Shown here: positions 1-11,325 of the stretch, piece by piece | Layout of the letters: every line of letters begins with the position of its first letter | Numbering within the stretch: position 1 is the first letter of the stretch | From: Kosakonia sp. SMBL-WEM22 | GTDB lineage: Bacteria; Pseudomonadota; Gammaproteobacteria; Enterobacterales; Enterobacteriaceae | Reading direction: 5' to 3' | Assembly: GCF_014490785.1 (NCBI RefSeq) | Contig: NZ_CP051488.1 | Location: 2,108,001-2,172,000 of the forward strand | Length of the DNA: 64,000 nt | Position numbers and translations under genes: made by a program | The notes under the pieces: model-generated | Told to the model about the DNA's origin: nothing | Seen by the model: the letters and a program-made list of their open reading frames with translations, nothing else | The model's database searches: none

Positions 1-664
1 GTGCGGGTTCACCACCGAGTTGGCGCATTAACACGCGCACCGTAACCATACAGGTCGCCACGGCCAGCAAGATCGACAGCACCGCCAGCCCCATCAGGAT
101 CACTGCCGTACGGGAGATATTTTCACCATTCTCTGCCAGCGTATCGCGGCTTAACTTCATCTGCACATCCGTCAGCGCATTAAGGGCATCCAGCAGCGCT
201 TTTTGCGCCGGGCGGGCGGTGTTCATCAGGTAGGTAGTGGTCTCCTCCTGACGGTTCGACAGCCCCAGTTTTCCCGCCTCCATGAGTGTGGAAAGAGCCG
301 CAGGCTCGGCGTCAACAATTCGTGAAAGCGCTGCTTTGCCCTCATCGGAGACGTTCGACGCCATGCTCTGTGCCAGCAGTTCACGGTTATGGATATAAAG
401 GTCGCGCTGATCGTTCAGCCGCTTCCACTCCGGCTGCATCTGCACCGGGTCCGTCAGCAGCGCCAGGTTACGCACGGCGATGGCCATATCGCGCACGTTG
501 CTGCGCATATCCAGCACCAGGTCATAGCGCTTCATTTTTGAATTTACTGTGTCGTTCATGCTATCCCGCGCATGCCACAGGCCCTGCAACGCGGTTGCGA
601 CACACAGGATAAATAAGACAATAATCAAGCCAAACCCTACGCTCAGACGTGTAGAAATTTTCAT
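1..664 (-). CDS. Methyl-accepting chemotaxis protein, N-terminal part (runs off the window)
   Basis: About 221 codons are present from the ATG at 664; the 3' part with the signalling domain lies outside the window. The protein starts MKISTRLSVGFGLIIVLF, a typical first membrane helix of an enterobacterial chemoreceptor. A four-helix-bundle type periplasmic sensor of about 150 residues follows, then a second membrane helix around residues 187-208, and the start of a HAMP linker (MRQLGGEP). Family knowledge: such receptors sense a periplasmic ligand and control CheA. The sensor domain is too variable to name a ligand. A FliA-type promoter lies just upstream, which fits a chemotaxis gene outside the main flagellar clusters. 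Only the N-terminus is visible, so the exact receptor subtype is open. Confidence 0.9.
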   Translation of the reverse strand, partial: MKISTRLSVGFGLIIVLFILCVATALQGLWHARDSMNDTVNSKMKRYDLVLDMRSNVRDMAIAVRNLALLTDPVQMQPEWKRLNDQRDLYIHNRELLAQSMASNVSDEGKAALSRIVDAEPAALSTLMEAGKLGLSNRQEETTTYLMNTARPAQKALLDALNALTDVQMKLSRDTLAENGENISRTAVILMGLAVLSILLAVATCMVTVRVLMRQLGGEPA

Positions 665-696
665 CGGTTTTCTCATCACAATTTTGGTGTGGAACA

Positions 697-724
697 CTAT
701 CGGCAGGGGCCTGAGAAACCATTA
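697..724 (-). promoter_or_regulatory. FliA (sigma-28) promoter of the chemoreceptor gene
   Basis: On the minus strand the -10 element reads GCCGATAG (697-704), one base from the FliA consensus GCCGATAA. A TAAT -35-like element sits at 721-724, 16 bases upstream. The predicted transcription start is near 690, giving a leader of about 25 bases before the ATG at 664. The spacing equals that of the flagellin promoter at 47790-47817. Confidence 0.6.
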
Positions 725-1142
725 GAGTTGAAATCAATCAAAATGTGTTCAATTGTGTCGTGCGTTAATTAATTGTGGGTTTTGCGAATATGGAGGGTGG
801 TTAAATAAGCTAAGTTACTGCGTTATGAGGCAGGGAAAGAGCCAGTTGTTTACCTATAAGGGGTTGATTGAAATGATGATTTCATGCGTTTATATCAAAA
901 AATTCGAAGCAAATCGGTTATCAGAGCCGCACTGGATCTGGCTGACCGCGATCTCTGCTTTATCAAAAAGCATTTCATTGTGGTTTGGAAGAGCGATGCG
1001 TGAGCTGCGCGGCCACGCGCTGTCTCGATGAGATTTGGCAAGATGGGTGCAGCTGCCAGAAGGGAGTGGCAAAAATAAATCATCTTCGATGACAACGTTC
1101 TGCGATATGCCCTACGCAGACTTTGCTGACACTGTCGGGGGT
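725..1142. other. Intergenic stretch without a supported gene
   Basis: Several short open frames cross this stretch on both strands, but none has a convincing ribosome binding site or a recognisable protein. Base composition is lower in GC than in the core genes. It may be the worn edge of the accessory segment that continues to 3580. Confidence 0.5.
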
Positions 1143-1583
1143 TTACTTAAGTGGGGGCAGATCGGTAAGGAGTTTTACGAAGCGCTTTCTTACTTCCTTA
1201 TATCCGTTATTTACATAAAACTTGTGCGCTTTAACTCTTTTTTCACTGCTTGAAAGCTCAATTTGAGAACAATTCCTCATGGCCGCAATGCGTTCAGCAG
1301 CGATAAGAAGCTGCTGACCTATCCCCGTCCCACGTGACGACTCATCTATGACCAGTGCTGAAATTAATGCCCATAAGTTATTTTCATGAACAGGCATAAT
1401 GAAGTTTATGACAATAACGCCACAAACCTCTTTCTCTGATTCGGCGACTAAAGTACACAGCGTGTCATGCTGTTCACGGATACGGTGTTCTAAGCTTGCG
1501 CCGTCTGTGTTGTAGCCCAACTGCAAGAAAAGTCGCTTTAACGATGGAATATCTTGGAGTTCCGCTGCCCTAATTGAAATCAT
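1143..1583 (-). CDS. GNAT-family N-acetyltransferase
   Basis: The product has 146 residues when started at MISIRAAEL (1583), which has AAGGAA about 9 bases upstream; an in-frame ATG at 1592 abuts the AAGGAA, and a longer frame to 1631 has no better site. The acetyl-CoA binding signature is visible in the middle: SALVIDESSRGTGIGQQLL, with the R-G-x-G-I-G pyrophosphate loop. It is followed by the usual C-terminal part with a Phe-Tyr motif (HKFYVNNGYKE). It is a single-domain GNAT of normal length. The substrate cannot be told: family members acetylate antibiotics, amino acids, tRNA-linked toxin targets or proteins. No partner antitoxin gene is adjacent, so a type II toxin role is not supported. 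It stands alone at the left edge of an accessory stretch. Confidence 0.85.
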   Translation of the reverse strand: MISIRAAELQDIPSLKRLFLQLGYNTDGASLEHRIREQHDTLCTLVAESEKEVCGVIVINFIMPVHENNLWALISALVIDESSRGTGIGQQLLIAAERIAAMRNCSQIELSSSEKRVKAHKFYVNNGYKEVRKRFVKLLTDLPPLK

Positions 1584-1975
1584 TATGATCATTTCCTTAT
1601 TTCGATTTCGATGAAGATATTCATTTTTCACTGAACAACATACCCCCTGGGATTAGTACCTGTTCTATGCGCAAGGGCGGGCTAAATGGCTCTTCGGGGA
1701 ATCCTCTTTACCCTGAAAGGCAGTAGAACGCTGCCCCAGGCTATCGAATATTACAGCGCAGCCTAATAAGCGGGCTTAATAGGTTATGGCCTTTGATGTA
1801 ATGACCGAATGAAATTATTGGTGCCAGAAACGGCGTGCCGATTTCAAAATCGTGCTGAGAGGATCACACGGGGGCGTGCAGAATTTTTACGTTTAATGAT
1901 AACAATATTCAGCTTCGTTAAGAGAGTGGCCGTTCCACTTTTAGAAATACTTTGCTATACATTTGAATACTTTTG
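1584..1975. other. Intergenic stretch, no gene recognised
   Basis: No open frame with a ribosome binding site is seen. The right end leads into a strong promoter for the gene at 2032. The sequence does not resemble the flanking core genes and may be remnant DNA from past insertions. Confidence 0.45.
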
Positions 1976-2003
1976 TTGACTTAGTATTTATGTTCTATAT
2001 AAT
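1976..2003 (+). promoter_or_regulatory. Sigma-70 promoter for the unknown gene at 2032
   Basis: A TTGACT -35 box (1976-1981) is separated by 16 bases from a perfect TATAAT -10 box (1998-2003). Transcription would start near 2010, giving a leader of about 20 bases that carries AGGAG at 2021-2025, six bases before the ATG at 2032. Confidence 0.65.
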
Positions 2004-2031
2004 GTGCCACATACCTTCAAAGGAGATGCAC

Positions 2032-2568
2032 ATGAATGATTCGGCTGTAGTGGTTTTTACCGCACGTGGTTTTGACCGTTTGTTAAGCGATGGAGGCTCT
2101 GGCTCATGGGTTCTAAGCGAGAAGCGCGCCTCTCGCTGCAAGTATGTCGTTTGTGTACAGAACAGAGATCCTGCTGATAATCATAATGATGACTGGGGGA
2201 GTGTTTCTGATCCTCATAAGAACGCATTTTTCATCGGCAAAATTTCCGATGTGGTCGTTTCCCCCGATTGGGATGGCTCACGTCCTACAAGGTGGCTGAT
2301 TAAAGTTAGTGAGTATGCAAAGGTTGCATATCCTAACATGTGGGATGGAGCAAGAAACCCCGTTGCTTATTCATCATTAACTGATTTAGGTATCGATGAA
2401 AATGATCTAAGTTTCAATGAAATGCCAGATGTTGATGTCAAATATCCAAAAATTCTACAAAAAGAAGAATCTTATCCAGATGGAATCTCCATTCAGCAAG
2501 CAAAGAGACTTTTATCTAAAAAGTATGAGGTTTCTGAAGAAAGTATTGAGATAATTATTCGAGCGTAA
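2032..2568 (+). CDS. Conserved-looking protein of unknown function, possible PUA/EVE-like fold
   Basis: The ATG at 2032 has AGGAG six bases upstream and gives 178 residues; the longer frame from 1963 would overlap the promoter. I do not recognise the gene. The central part (FFIGKISDV... RWLIKVSEYA... PNMWDGARNPVAYSSL) has short strands with conserved Trp, Pro and Arg, as in small nucleic-acid-binding PUA/EVE-like domains; this is an inference from pattern only. The C-terminus (ISIQQAKRLLSKKYEV, then IEIIIRA) looks like a helix-turn-strand module. There is no signal peptide or membrane segment, so it is probably cytoplasmic. Codon use is AT-rich compared with neighbours, which suggests horizontal acquisition. 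It may be co-transcribed with the gene at 2621. Confidence 0.7.
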   Translation: MNDSAVVVFTARGFDRLLSDGGSGSWVLSEKRASRCKYVVCVQNRDPADNHNDDWGSVSDPHKNAFFIGKISDVVVSPDWDGSRPTRWLIKVSEYAKVAYPNMWDGARNPVAYSSLTDLGIDENDLSFNEMPDVDVKYPKILQKEESYPDGISIQQAKRLLSKKYEVSEESIEIIIRA

Positions 2569-2620
2569 TCACACATTTCTTTTTGGCTTGGTAGCATCGT
2601 GTAAATTGGTTGGAGGCTGT

Positions 2621-2962
2621 ATGGAGAAGGCATGGAACGGTAATTTCCGCGATATTCCGTTGGATCACTTCGAAAAAATGAAGTCAAAAGCACGGGCGCT
2701 AGCTGGGGCCAAAATAAGCCCTTCCGATGTAAAAGCGAATGATAAAAACATTTTCATCCGCATCGGGATGTCAGGCAATGGTGTTAGGCCTAACTATCAG
2801 GTTGAACTACCAAATGGCTTTGTCATGGCAATAAACGGGATAAACCATGAAAAGTTTGGTGTGGAAGTGTTTGATAAACAATGGGTTTCTAAGGCTTATA
2901 GCATCGAGGAACTTAACAATATGCGCATGTTTGGCGGAGTGTTAGAGACAGAGAATGCTTAG
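2621..2962 (+). CDS. Small protein of unknown function
   Basis: The ATG at 2621 follows TGGAGG (2611-2616) and gives 113 residues (MEKAWNGNFRDIPLDHFEKM...). The frame could open at 2588 but has no ribosome binding site there. The product is soluble, mixed alpha/beta in appearance, with no signal peptide. A Lys-rich N-terminal half leads to a middle strand region (NIFIRIGMSGNG, YQVELPNGFVMAINGI). I do not recognise a family. The gene begins 52 bases after the end of the gene at 2032-2568, in the same direction, so the two probably form a transcription unit; a toxin-antitoxin or immunity type pair is conceivable but nothing in the residues demonstrates it. Confidence 0.65.
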   Translation: MEKAWNGNFRDIPLDHFEKMKSKARALAGAKISPSDVKANDKNIFIRIGMSGNGVRPNYQVELPNGFVMAINGINHEKFGVEVFDKQWVSKAYSIEELNNMRMFGGVLETENA

Positions 2963-3013
2963 CTAAACCTACTATCAGATTCCCGCTTGGCTACAGTTCG
3001 CTGGCGGGATGTT

Positions 3014-3151
3014 ATGTTCAAAGATCTAATCCGGCATGCTCACTTGAAAATGAGCAAAGTGCTCCAGGAAAAGCTAAGGTTGCTTGAATGTAGCCTTCAT
3101 TGCGGCAGGCGCAACGATCGGGAGTGGCTTGAAGAGGCTTATCTAGCTTGA
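3014..3151 (+). CDS. Possible 45-residue ORF downstream of the unknown gene pair
   Basis: A short frame starts with ATG at 3014 (MFKDLIRHAHLKMSKVLQ...) and ends with TGA at 3149-3151 (...REWLEEAYLA). GCGGGA lies 4-10 bases upstream as a possible Shine-Dalgarno sequence; that sequence is also the right arm of a 6-bp inverted repeat (TCCCGC at 2981-2986, GCGGGA at 3004-3009), so the site could be masked in the mRNA. The peptide is helical and rich in charged residues, with two Cys. It may be a real small gene of the same accessory unit or the remnant of a longer one. Confidence 0.35.
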   Translation: MFKDLIRHAHLKMSKVLQEKLRLLECSLHCGRRNDREWLEEAYLA

Positions 3152-3580
3152 ATTCCGTGAAATCACCTGCTCAGGCGAGATGGTTGATCGTCCAGAGACT
3201 ATCACAGCGTTGTTAAGCGAGAAAACGGCATCGCCTATTATTAGCAGCCATTTCCTGCTCACCGAAATGCCGAGGTTACACCATGCTTTACTACAGGACG
3301 TCTCCTGTCGAGGGCAGCTCTGCTGCATTGCGTTACTCGTGCTTGCGATATTCGAATGAAGGACAGTGGACTCTGTTTTTCACCAGTTTACGCCAGCTAC
3401 AGATAATGCTTAGCTCCCCAGCGAGATGTTATATTTATTTTGGCAGAGTCTTCCTGTCGCAATCATTTTGACGACCGTTACTCTCTCATAGCAAACTTTC
3501 GAAGGCGTTCTGGGGCTTGAAAATGTGAAAATCAGCCAGCAACCTTAAGTTAACTAGCTGATTTGTATGTGAATTAACTC
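3152..3580. other. Intergenic stretch, no gene recognised
   Basis: Only short overlapping frames without ribosome binding sites are present. Two short words found around the end of the gene at 2621 recur here: GATAATGCTTAGCT at 3402-3415 versus GAGAATGCTTAGCT at 2951-2964, and GCGAGATGTTAT at 3421-3432 versus GCGGGATGTTAT at 3004-3015. This points to a decayed duplication. Confidence 0.45.
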
Positions 3581-6858
<3,278 letters not shown>

Positions 6859-6956
6859 GGCATGCCGTCCTTTCGTTTTTTAGCACAGGTTAAGAGCCGT
6901 TCGTATGAGTAATGGAGGCTCCCGGAAGCGTTAGCTGAACGACGCTTTGAGTCACC

Positions 6957-6974
6957 GAGCAACCCTTGTGCCAG
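6957..6974 (-). promoter_or_regulatory. Sigma-54 promoter of yeaGH
   Basis: On the minus strand the sequence reads TGGCACAAGGGTTGCT, a near-perfect -24/-12 element with GG and GC separated by exactly ten bases (GG at 6971-6972, GC at 6959-6960). The predicted transcript start near 6947 leaves about 90 bases of leader before the yeaG ATG. I did not find a perfect NtrC palindrome in the 6975-7200 stretch. Confidence 0.8.
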
Positions 6975-7224
6975 GTTGCATGCCAACAACTGAGCGCGGA
7001 TCAGGTAAATCATCTTCTTAATTTAAGCGTAGAAGGCTTTGCAAATCTTGCATGCGCCTGAAAACCAATTTCAATGGCATATCAATAACTCATCCTAAAA
7101 TTCCTGTTTTTCTCATAAGCCCGGCCTAGCGCTTTCATCATTGTTTCATAACGCTGTAATGAGCTCGTCATAACTGAGCTTCAGAGTAGAAAGTTAATTT
7201 TTTGTAATCTTCAGATAAAAAGAG
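6975..7224. other. Divergent regulatory region between yeaG and mipA
   Basis: The full gap between the yeaG and mipA starts is 434 bases and has no gene. It holds the yeaG sigma-54 promoter on the left and a probable mipA promoter on the right. Enhancer sites for the sigma-54 activator should lie here, but I see no clear palindrome. Confidence 0.4.
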
Positions 7225-7253
7225 TTGGGCAGGGTGCGCGGGGCGACTACACT
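7225..7253 (+). promoter_or_regulatory. Probable sigma-70 promoter of mipA
   Basis: TTGGGC (7225-7230) and TACACT (7248-7253) are separated by 17 bases, about 40 bases upstream of the mipA GTG start. The match is moderate, and other start sites are possible. Confidence 0.4.
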
Positions 7254-7292
7254 TCATCCGCCAATTATTTGACGAACAGGAAAGAAAGGACT

Positions 7293-8039
7293 GTGACCAA
7301 ATTCAAACTCCTGGCACTGGGCGTAGTGACGGCGATCTCTGCCTGCGCGGCCAATGCAGAAAGCAATTTTTCTCTCGGCGCGGGCGTGGGCGTGATGGAG
7401 TCTCCTTATAAGGAGTATGACACGCGCGTCACGCCGCTTCCGGTTGTCACCTATGAGAGCGATGACTTCTGGTTCCGCGGCATCGGCGGCGGTTACTACT
7501 TATGGAATGATGAAGCGGACAAACTGTCGGTGATGGCATTCTATTCGCCCTGGCAGTTCAAGCCGAAAGATAGCGACAACATTCAGCTGCGCCAGCTGGA
7601 TCGCCGCAAATCGACAGCAATGGCCGGTTTAAGCTATATCCATAACACGCAGTATGGTTTCCTGCGCACCACCCTTGCCGGTGACGTGCTGGATAACAGC
7701 AACGGCGTGGTGTGGGATCTGGCCTGGCTCTACAACTATACCAATGGCGGTCTGACCGTGACGCCGGGTATCGGCGTCGAGTGGAGCAGCGATAACCAGA
7801 ACGAATACTACTACGGCGTATCGCGTTCAGAATCGCGCCGCAGCGGGCTGTCGAGCTACGATCCAGACAGCAGCTGGGACCCGTACCTTGAGCTGACTGT
7901 CAGCTACCGTTTCGCCGACAACTGGAGCGTTTACGGCACCGGCCGCTACTCGCATCTCTCTGATGAGATTAAAGATAGCCCGATGGTGGATAAATCCTGG
8001 TCCGGTCTGCTCTCAACGGGTGTGACCTACCGCTTCTGA
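7293..8039 (+). CDS. mipA: MipA, MltA-interacting outer membrane scaffold protein
   Basis: I place the start at GTG 7293 (MTKFKLLALGVVTAISACAANA), which gives 248 residues, the E. coli length, with AGGAAA upstream; an in-frame TTG at 7269 is less likely. A Sec signal peptide of about 22 residues ends at ANA-ES. The rest is a series of amphipathic strands with aromatic girdles, ending in Phe (GVTYRF), as expected of an OmpV/MipA beta-barrel. Family knowledge: MipA links the lytic transglycosylase MltA to PBP1B; relatives have been tied to antibiotic susceptibility. It is monocistronic, with a terminator at 8074-8100. Confidence 0.95.
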   Translation: MTKFKLLALGVVTAISACAANAESNFSLGAGVGVMESPYKEYDTRVTPLPVVTYESDDFWFRGIGGGYYLWNDEADKLSVMAFYSPWQFKPKDSDNIQLRQLDRRKSTAMAGLSYIHNTQYGFLRTTLAGDVLDNSNGVVWDLAWLYNYTNGGLTVTPGIGVEWSSDNQNEYYYGVSRSESRRSGLSSYDPDSSWDPYLELTVSYRFADNWSVYGTGRYSHLSDEIKDSPMVDKSWSGLLSTGVTYRF

Positions 8040-8073
8040 TTGTGCACTTAGAAAGTGCATGTTGTGCATTCCA

Positions 8074-8100
8074 ACAGGGCCTATGGCCCTGTTTTGTTTT
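8074..8100 (+). terminator. Rho-independent terminator of mipA
   Basis: ACAGGGCC and GGCCCTGT form an 8-bp stem with a three-base loop, followed by TTTTGTTTT. It lies 34 bases after the mipA stop codon. Confidence 0.85.
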
Positions 8101-8130
8101 ATGGTGGTGCGTTCAACGCAGGAGGAGAAG

Positions 8131-8985
8131 ATGACAGAGAAAACGATACGTCTCGGTGGCAAGGTACTGCCCGCTATCGGGCAGGGCACGTGGTATATGG
8201 GTGAAAACGCCCGTTCCCGGCAGCAGGAAGTTTCTGCCCTACGGGCGGGCATCGATCTGGGCCTGACGCTTATCGACACCGCAGAGATGTACGCCGATGG
8301 CGCGGCAGAAGAGGTGGTCGGCGAGGCGCTGCGGGGCGGGCTTCGCGACAAGGTATTTCTGGTTTCCAAAGTCTACCCGTGGAACGCGGGCGGGGAGAAA
8401 GCGATTGCCGCCTGCGAAGCGAGCCTGCGACGGCTGAAAACCGACGCGCTCGATCTCTATCTGCTGCACTGGCGCGGTAACTATTCCCTGGCGGAAACCG
8501 TTGAAGTGATGGAAAAGCTTATCCGGCAGGGAAAAATTCGCCGCTGGGGCGTCTCCAATCTCGATTACAGCGACATGCAGGAGTTGATGCAGGTAAGCGG
8601 TGGCGATGCTTGCACGACCAATCAGGTGCTCTATCACCTGGCTTCGCGCGGTATTGAATACGATCTGCTGCCGTGGTGCCAGCAGCAGGCGATGCCGGTG
8701 ATGGCCTACTGCCCGCTGGCGCAGGCCGGGCGTCTGCGCGACGGGCTGATGGAAAACAGCGTGGTGCAGCACATAGCCGAAGCGCATCGCGCTAGCGCGG
8801 CACAAATCTTACTGGCGTGGGTGATCCATCATCAGGGCGTGATGGCGATTCCGAAAGCATCGAGCATTAAGCATGTGGAAGAGAATGCCGCGGCGCTCAC
8901 TATTGTGCTCAGTGATGAGGAAATGCACCAGCTGGACGCGGCGTTTCCGGCGCCGAAGGGGAAAACCCCGCTTGATGTGGTGTAA
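8131..8985 (+). CDS. yeaE: YeaE, aldo/keto reductase (methylglyoxal reductase)
   Basis: The start at ATG 8131 follows CAGGAGGAGA and yields 284 residues, equal to E. coli YeaE. It has the AKR (beta/alpha)8 signatures: DTAEMYADGAAEEVVGEAL near residues 47-65, LLHWRGN, and the GVSNLD segment. The catalytic tetrad Asp, Tyr, Lys and His is readable (D and Y in DTAEMY, K in VSKVYPW, H in LHWR). Family knowledge: E. coli YeaE reduces methylglyoxal to acetol with NADPH. It is cytoplasmic and stands between mipA and yeaD in the usual enterobacterial order. Confidence 0.95.
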   Translation: MTEKTIRLGGKVLPAIGQGTWYMGENARSRQQEVSALRAGIDLGLTLIDTAEMYADGAAEEVVGEALRGGLRDKVFLVSKVYPWNAGGEKAIAACEASLRRLKTDALDLYLLHWRGNYSLAETVEVMEKLIRQGKIRRWGVSNLDYSDMQELMQVSGGDACTTNQVLYHLASRGIEYDLLPWCQQQAMPVMAYCPLAQAGRLRDGLMENSVVQHIAEAHRASAAQILLAWVIHHQGVMAIPKASSIKHVEENAAALTIVLSDEEMHQLDAAFPAPKGKTPLDVV

Positions 8986-8996
8986 GAGAGGCGACT

Positions 8997-9017
8997 CCCT
9001 CTCCCGACGGGAGAGGG
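8997..9017. repeat. Short palindrome between yeaE and yeaD
   Basis: CCCTCTCCC and GGGAGAGGG form a perfect 9-bp stem with a GAC loop. It sits between convergent genes and lacks a clear U-tract, so it may act as a weak bidirectional terminator or be one of the small dispersed palindromes common in enterobacteria. Confidence 0.6.
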
Positions 9018-9028
9018 GGGCAGGGCGA

Positions 9029-9913
9029 TCAGCGTTTAACGACGCGGATGCTCTGCGCAAGGCGGGAAGGTTTCTCTTCGCTCGCTTTCTGCGCCACGGT
9101 CGCATTGACCGACTCGACGCAGACAAAGGTTTTATAGCCATCATCCGGCATGTCGGCCATGCTGACGGAGAGCGCCGGGCCCGGGTTCCAGGCAACGACG
9201 TTGGCGTTGTGGTGATGGGTCACTTCAATCGCGCGCTTCAGCTTCGCGTCGTGGATCAGGCTGCAACCCTCGGCGTTGAGGTAGACACGGTCGACGCGAT
9301 CCGCGAAGGTCTGCACGCCGTCGGTCAGTACATCCTCTTTGGCGTCGTTCACTTTATCGATATAGCGATCGCCGAGGCCGCTCACTTTAACATCCGCAAT
9401 ATCGCCAACGTTGAAGTAGGTGTGCAGTGCCGAGGTGGTTTCGAACTCACCGTGCGCTTCCAGCTCCATTTCGCAGGTTGCCGCCAGCTTGAAGCGGGCA
9501 TAGAGAGTGAAGTCGTGCGGCCAGTGCTGGCGTGACGCGTCGCTGCTCTGCAGTTCGAAGGTCAGTACTACGCTGCCCTCATCTTCATTATGCGCCTGCA
9601 GTGCCCACGGCAGGTTGCGGGCAAAACCGTGCGCTGGCAGCCCCTGTTCCTTCGCCGGGCCAAACCACGGCCAGCAAATCGGCACGCCGCCGCGGATCGC
9701 CACACCCTCTTTAAACGGCGTATTGCCGCTCAGCCACAGCACCTCTTCTTCACCCTTCGGTTTCCAGCACAGCAGATGTGCGCCCTGGTAAGCAAACGCG
9801 GCTTTCACCTGCGGATGGTCGACAACCAGTACGTCGAGTTCATCCAGCGTGCGGCGCGAGAGCGTCGGCGTGATTTGTTCGACTACCGGAAGTGCAAAAA
9901 TTTTAGTAATCAT
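9029..9913 (-). CDS. yeaD: YeaD, D-hexose-6-phosphate mutarotase
   Basis: The product has 294 residues of the aldose 1-epimerase superfamily. Typical sugar-phosphate mutarotase motifs are visible: GVPICWPWFG near residue 75, HGFARNLPW near 95, and LHTYFNVGDI near 165. Family knowledge: these enzymes interconvert the anomers of glucose-6-phosphate and related hexose-6-phosphates. It lies directly downstream of gapA, separated by a terminator that could partly uncouple its expression. Start MITKIFALPVVEQI at 9913. Confidence 0.93.
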   Translation of the reverse strand: MITKIFALPVVEQITPTLSRRTLDELDVLVVDHPQVKAAFAYQGAHLLCWKPKGEEEVLWLSGNTPFKEGVAIRGGVPICWPWFGPAKEQGLPAHGFARNLPWALQAHNEDEGSVVLTFELQSSDASRQHWPHDFTLYARFKLAATCEMELEAHGEFETTSALHTYFNVGDIADVKVSGLGDRYIDKVNDAKEDVLTDGVQTFADRVDRVYLNAEGCSLIHDAKLKRAIEVTHHHNANVVAWNPGPALSVSMADMPDDGYKTFVCVESVNATVAQKASEEKPSRLAQSIRVVKR

Positions 9914-9937
9914 TAACGCAATCCTCTGTCTTCAAAA

Positions 9938-9966
9938 CAAAAAAAGAGCGACCGAAGTCGCCCTTT
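9938..9966 (-). terminator. Rho-independent terminator of gapA
   Basis: Minus strand: GGGCGACTTCGGTCGCTC, a stem closed by a stable UUCG loop, followed by a run of seven or more T. It lies between gapA and yeaD, so read-through is needed for a gapA-yeaD transcript. Confidence 0.9.
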
Positions 9967-9987
9967 CAGAAAGCTTACCATCTCAAC

Positions 9988-10995
<1,008 letters not shown>

Positions 10996-11026
10996 CTATT
11001 TGTTAGTGAATAAAAGGTTGGCTGTA

Positions 11027-11054
11027 AAATTACAAAAACCTTACGCAGCGTCAA
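11027..11054 (-). promoter_or_regulatory. Proximal sigma-70 promoter of gapA
   Basis: Minus strand TTGACG (11049-11054) and TAATTT (11027-11032) are 16 bases apart, about 45 bases upstream of the gapA ATG. In E. coli gapA is known to have several promoters; others may lie further upstream in the 11055-11325 interval. Confidence 0.6.
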
Positions 11055-11187
11055 GCGGAATCGTGTCAATCATTGCGACAAATCAATCATCCGCATGTCC
11101 GTGGTCAGACTGATTAATCTCACTTTCCCTTTGAGCATCTTCCCCATATGGGGTGCCGCCAAAGATTTTAAAGGCCACTCGAGATAA

Positions 11188-11209
11188 AAGTGTGAGACTC
11201 ATCACAATT
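11188..11209. promoter_or_regulatory. CRP binding site between gapA and msrB
   Basis: TGTGA (11191-11195) and TCACA (11202-11206), separated by six bases, form a perfect CRP half-site pair. The box is about 205 bases upstream of the gapA start and 120 upstream of msrB, so it could serve either divergent gene. gapA in E. coli is under cAMP-CRP influence, which makes gapA the likelier target. Confidence 0.7.
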
Positions 11210-11325
11210 CCCTGGCTGCTTTATCGCAACTGCTAAGTTTAGAACAAAAGTCGAGCCCTGAGTGTTAATGTTTTGTTAGAATCAGGATGATAAGTTGTCG
11301 AATCATGACCGCGAGATGTAAACAA

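Noticed and set aside
753..1031. 92-codon open frame in the left intergenic region
   Set aside because: No Shine-Dalgarno sequence and no protein-like pattern; overlapped by equally open frames on the other strand.
1143..1583. GNAT gene as toxin of a type II toxin-antitoxin pair
   Set aside because: No adjacent small DNA-binding (RHH) gene on the same strand.
3143..3328. 61-codon minus-strand open frame
   Set aside because: No ribosome binding site and no similarity recognised; lies in decayed DNA.
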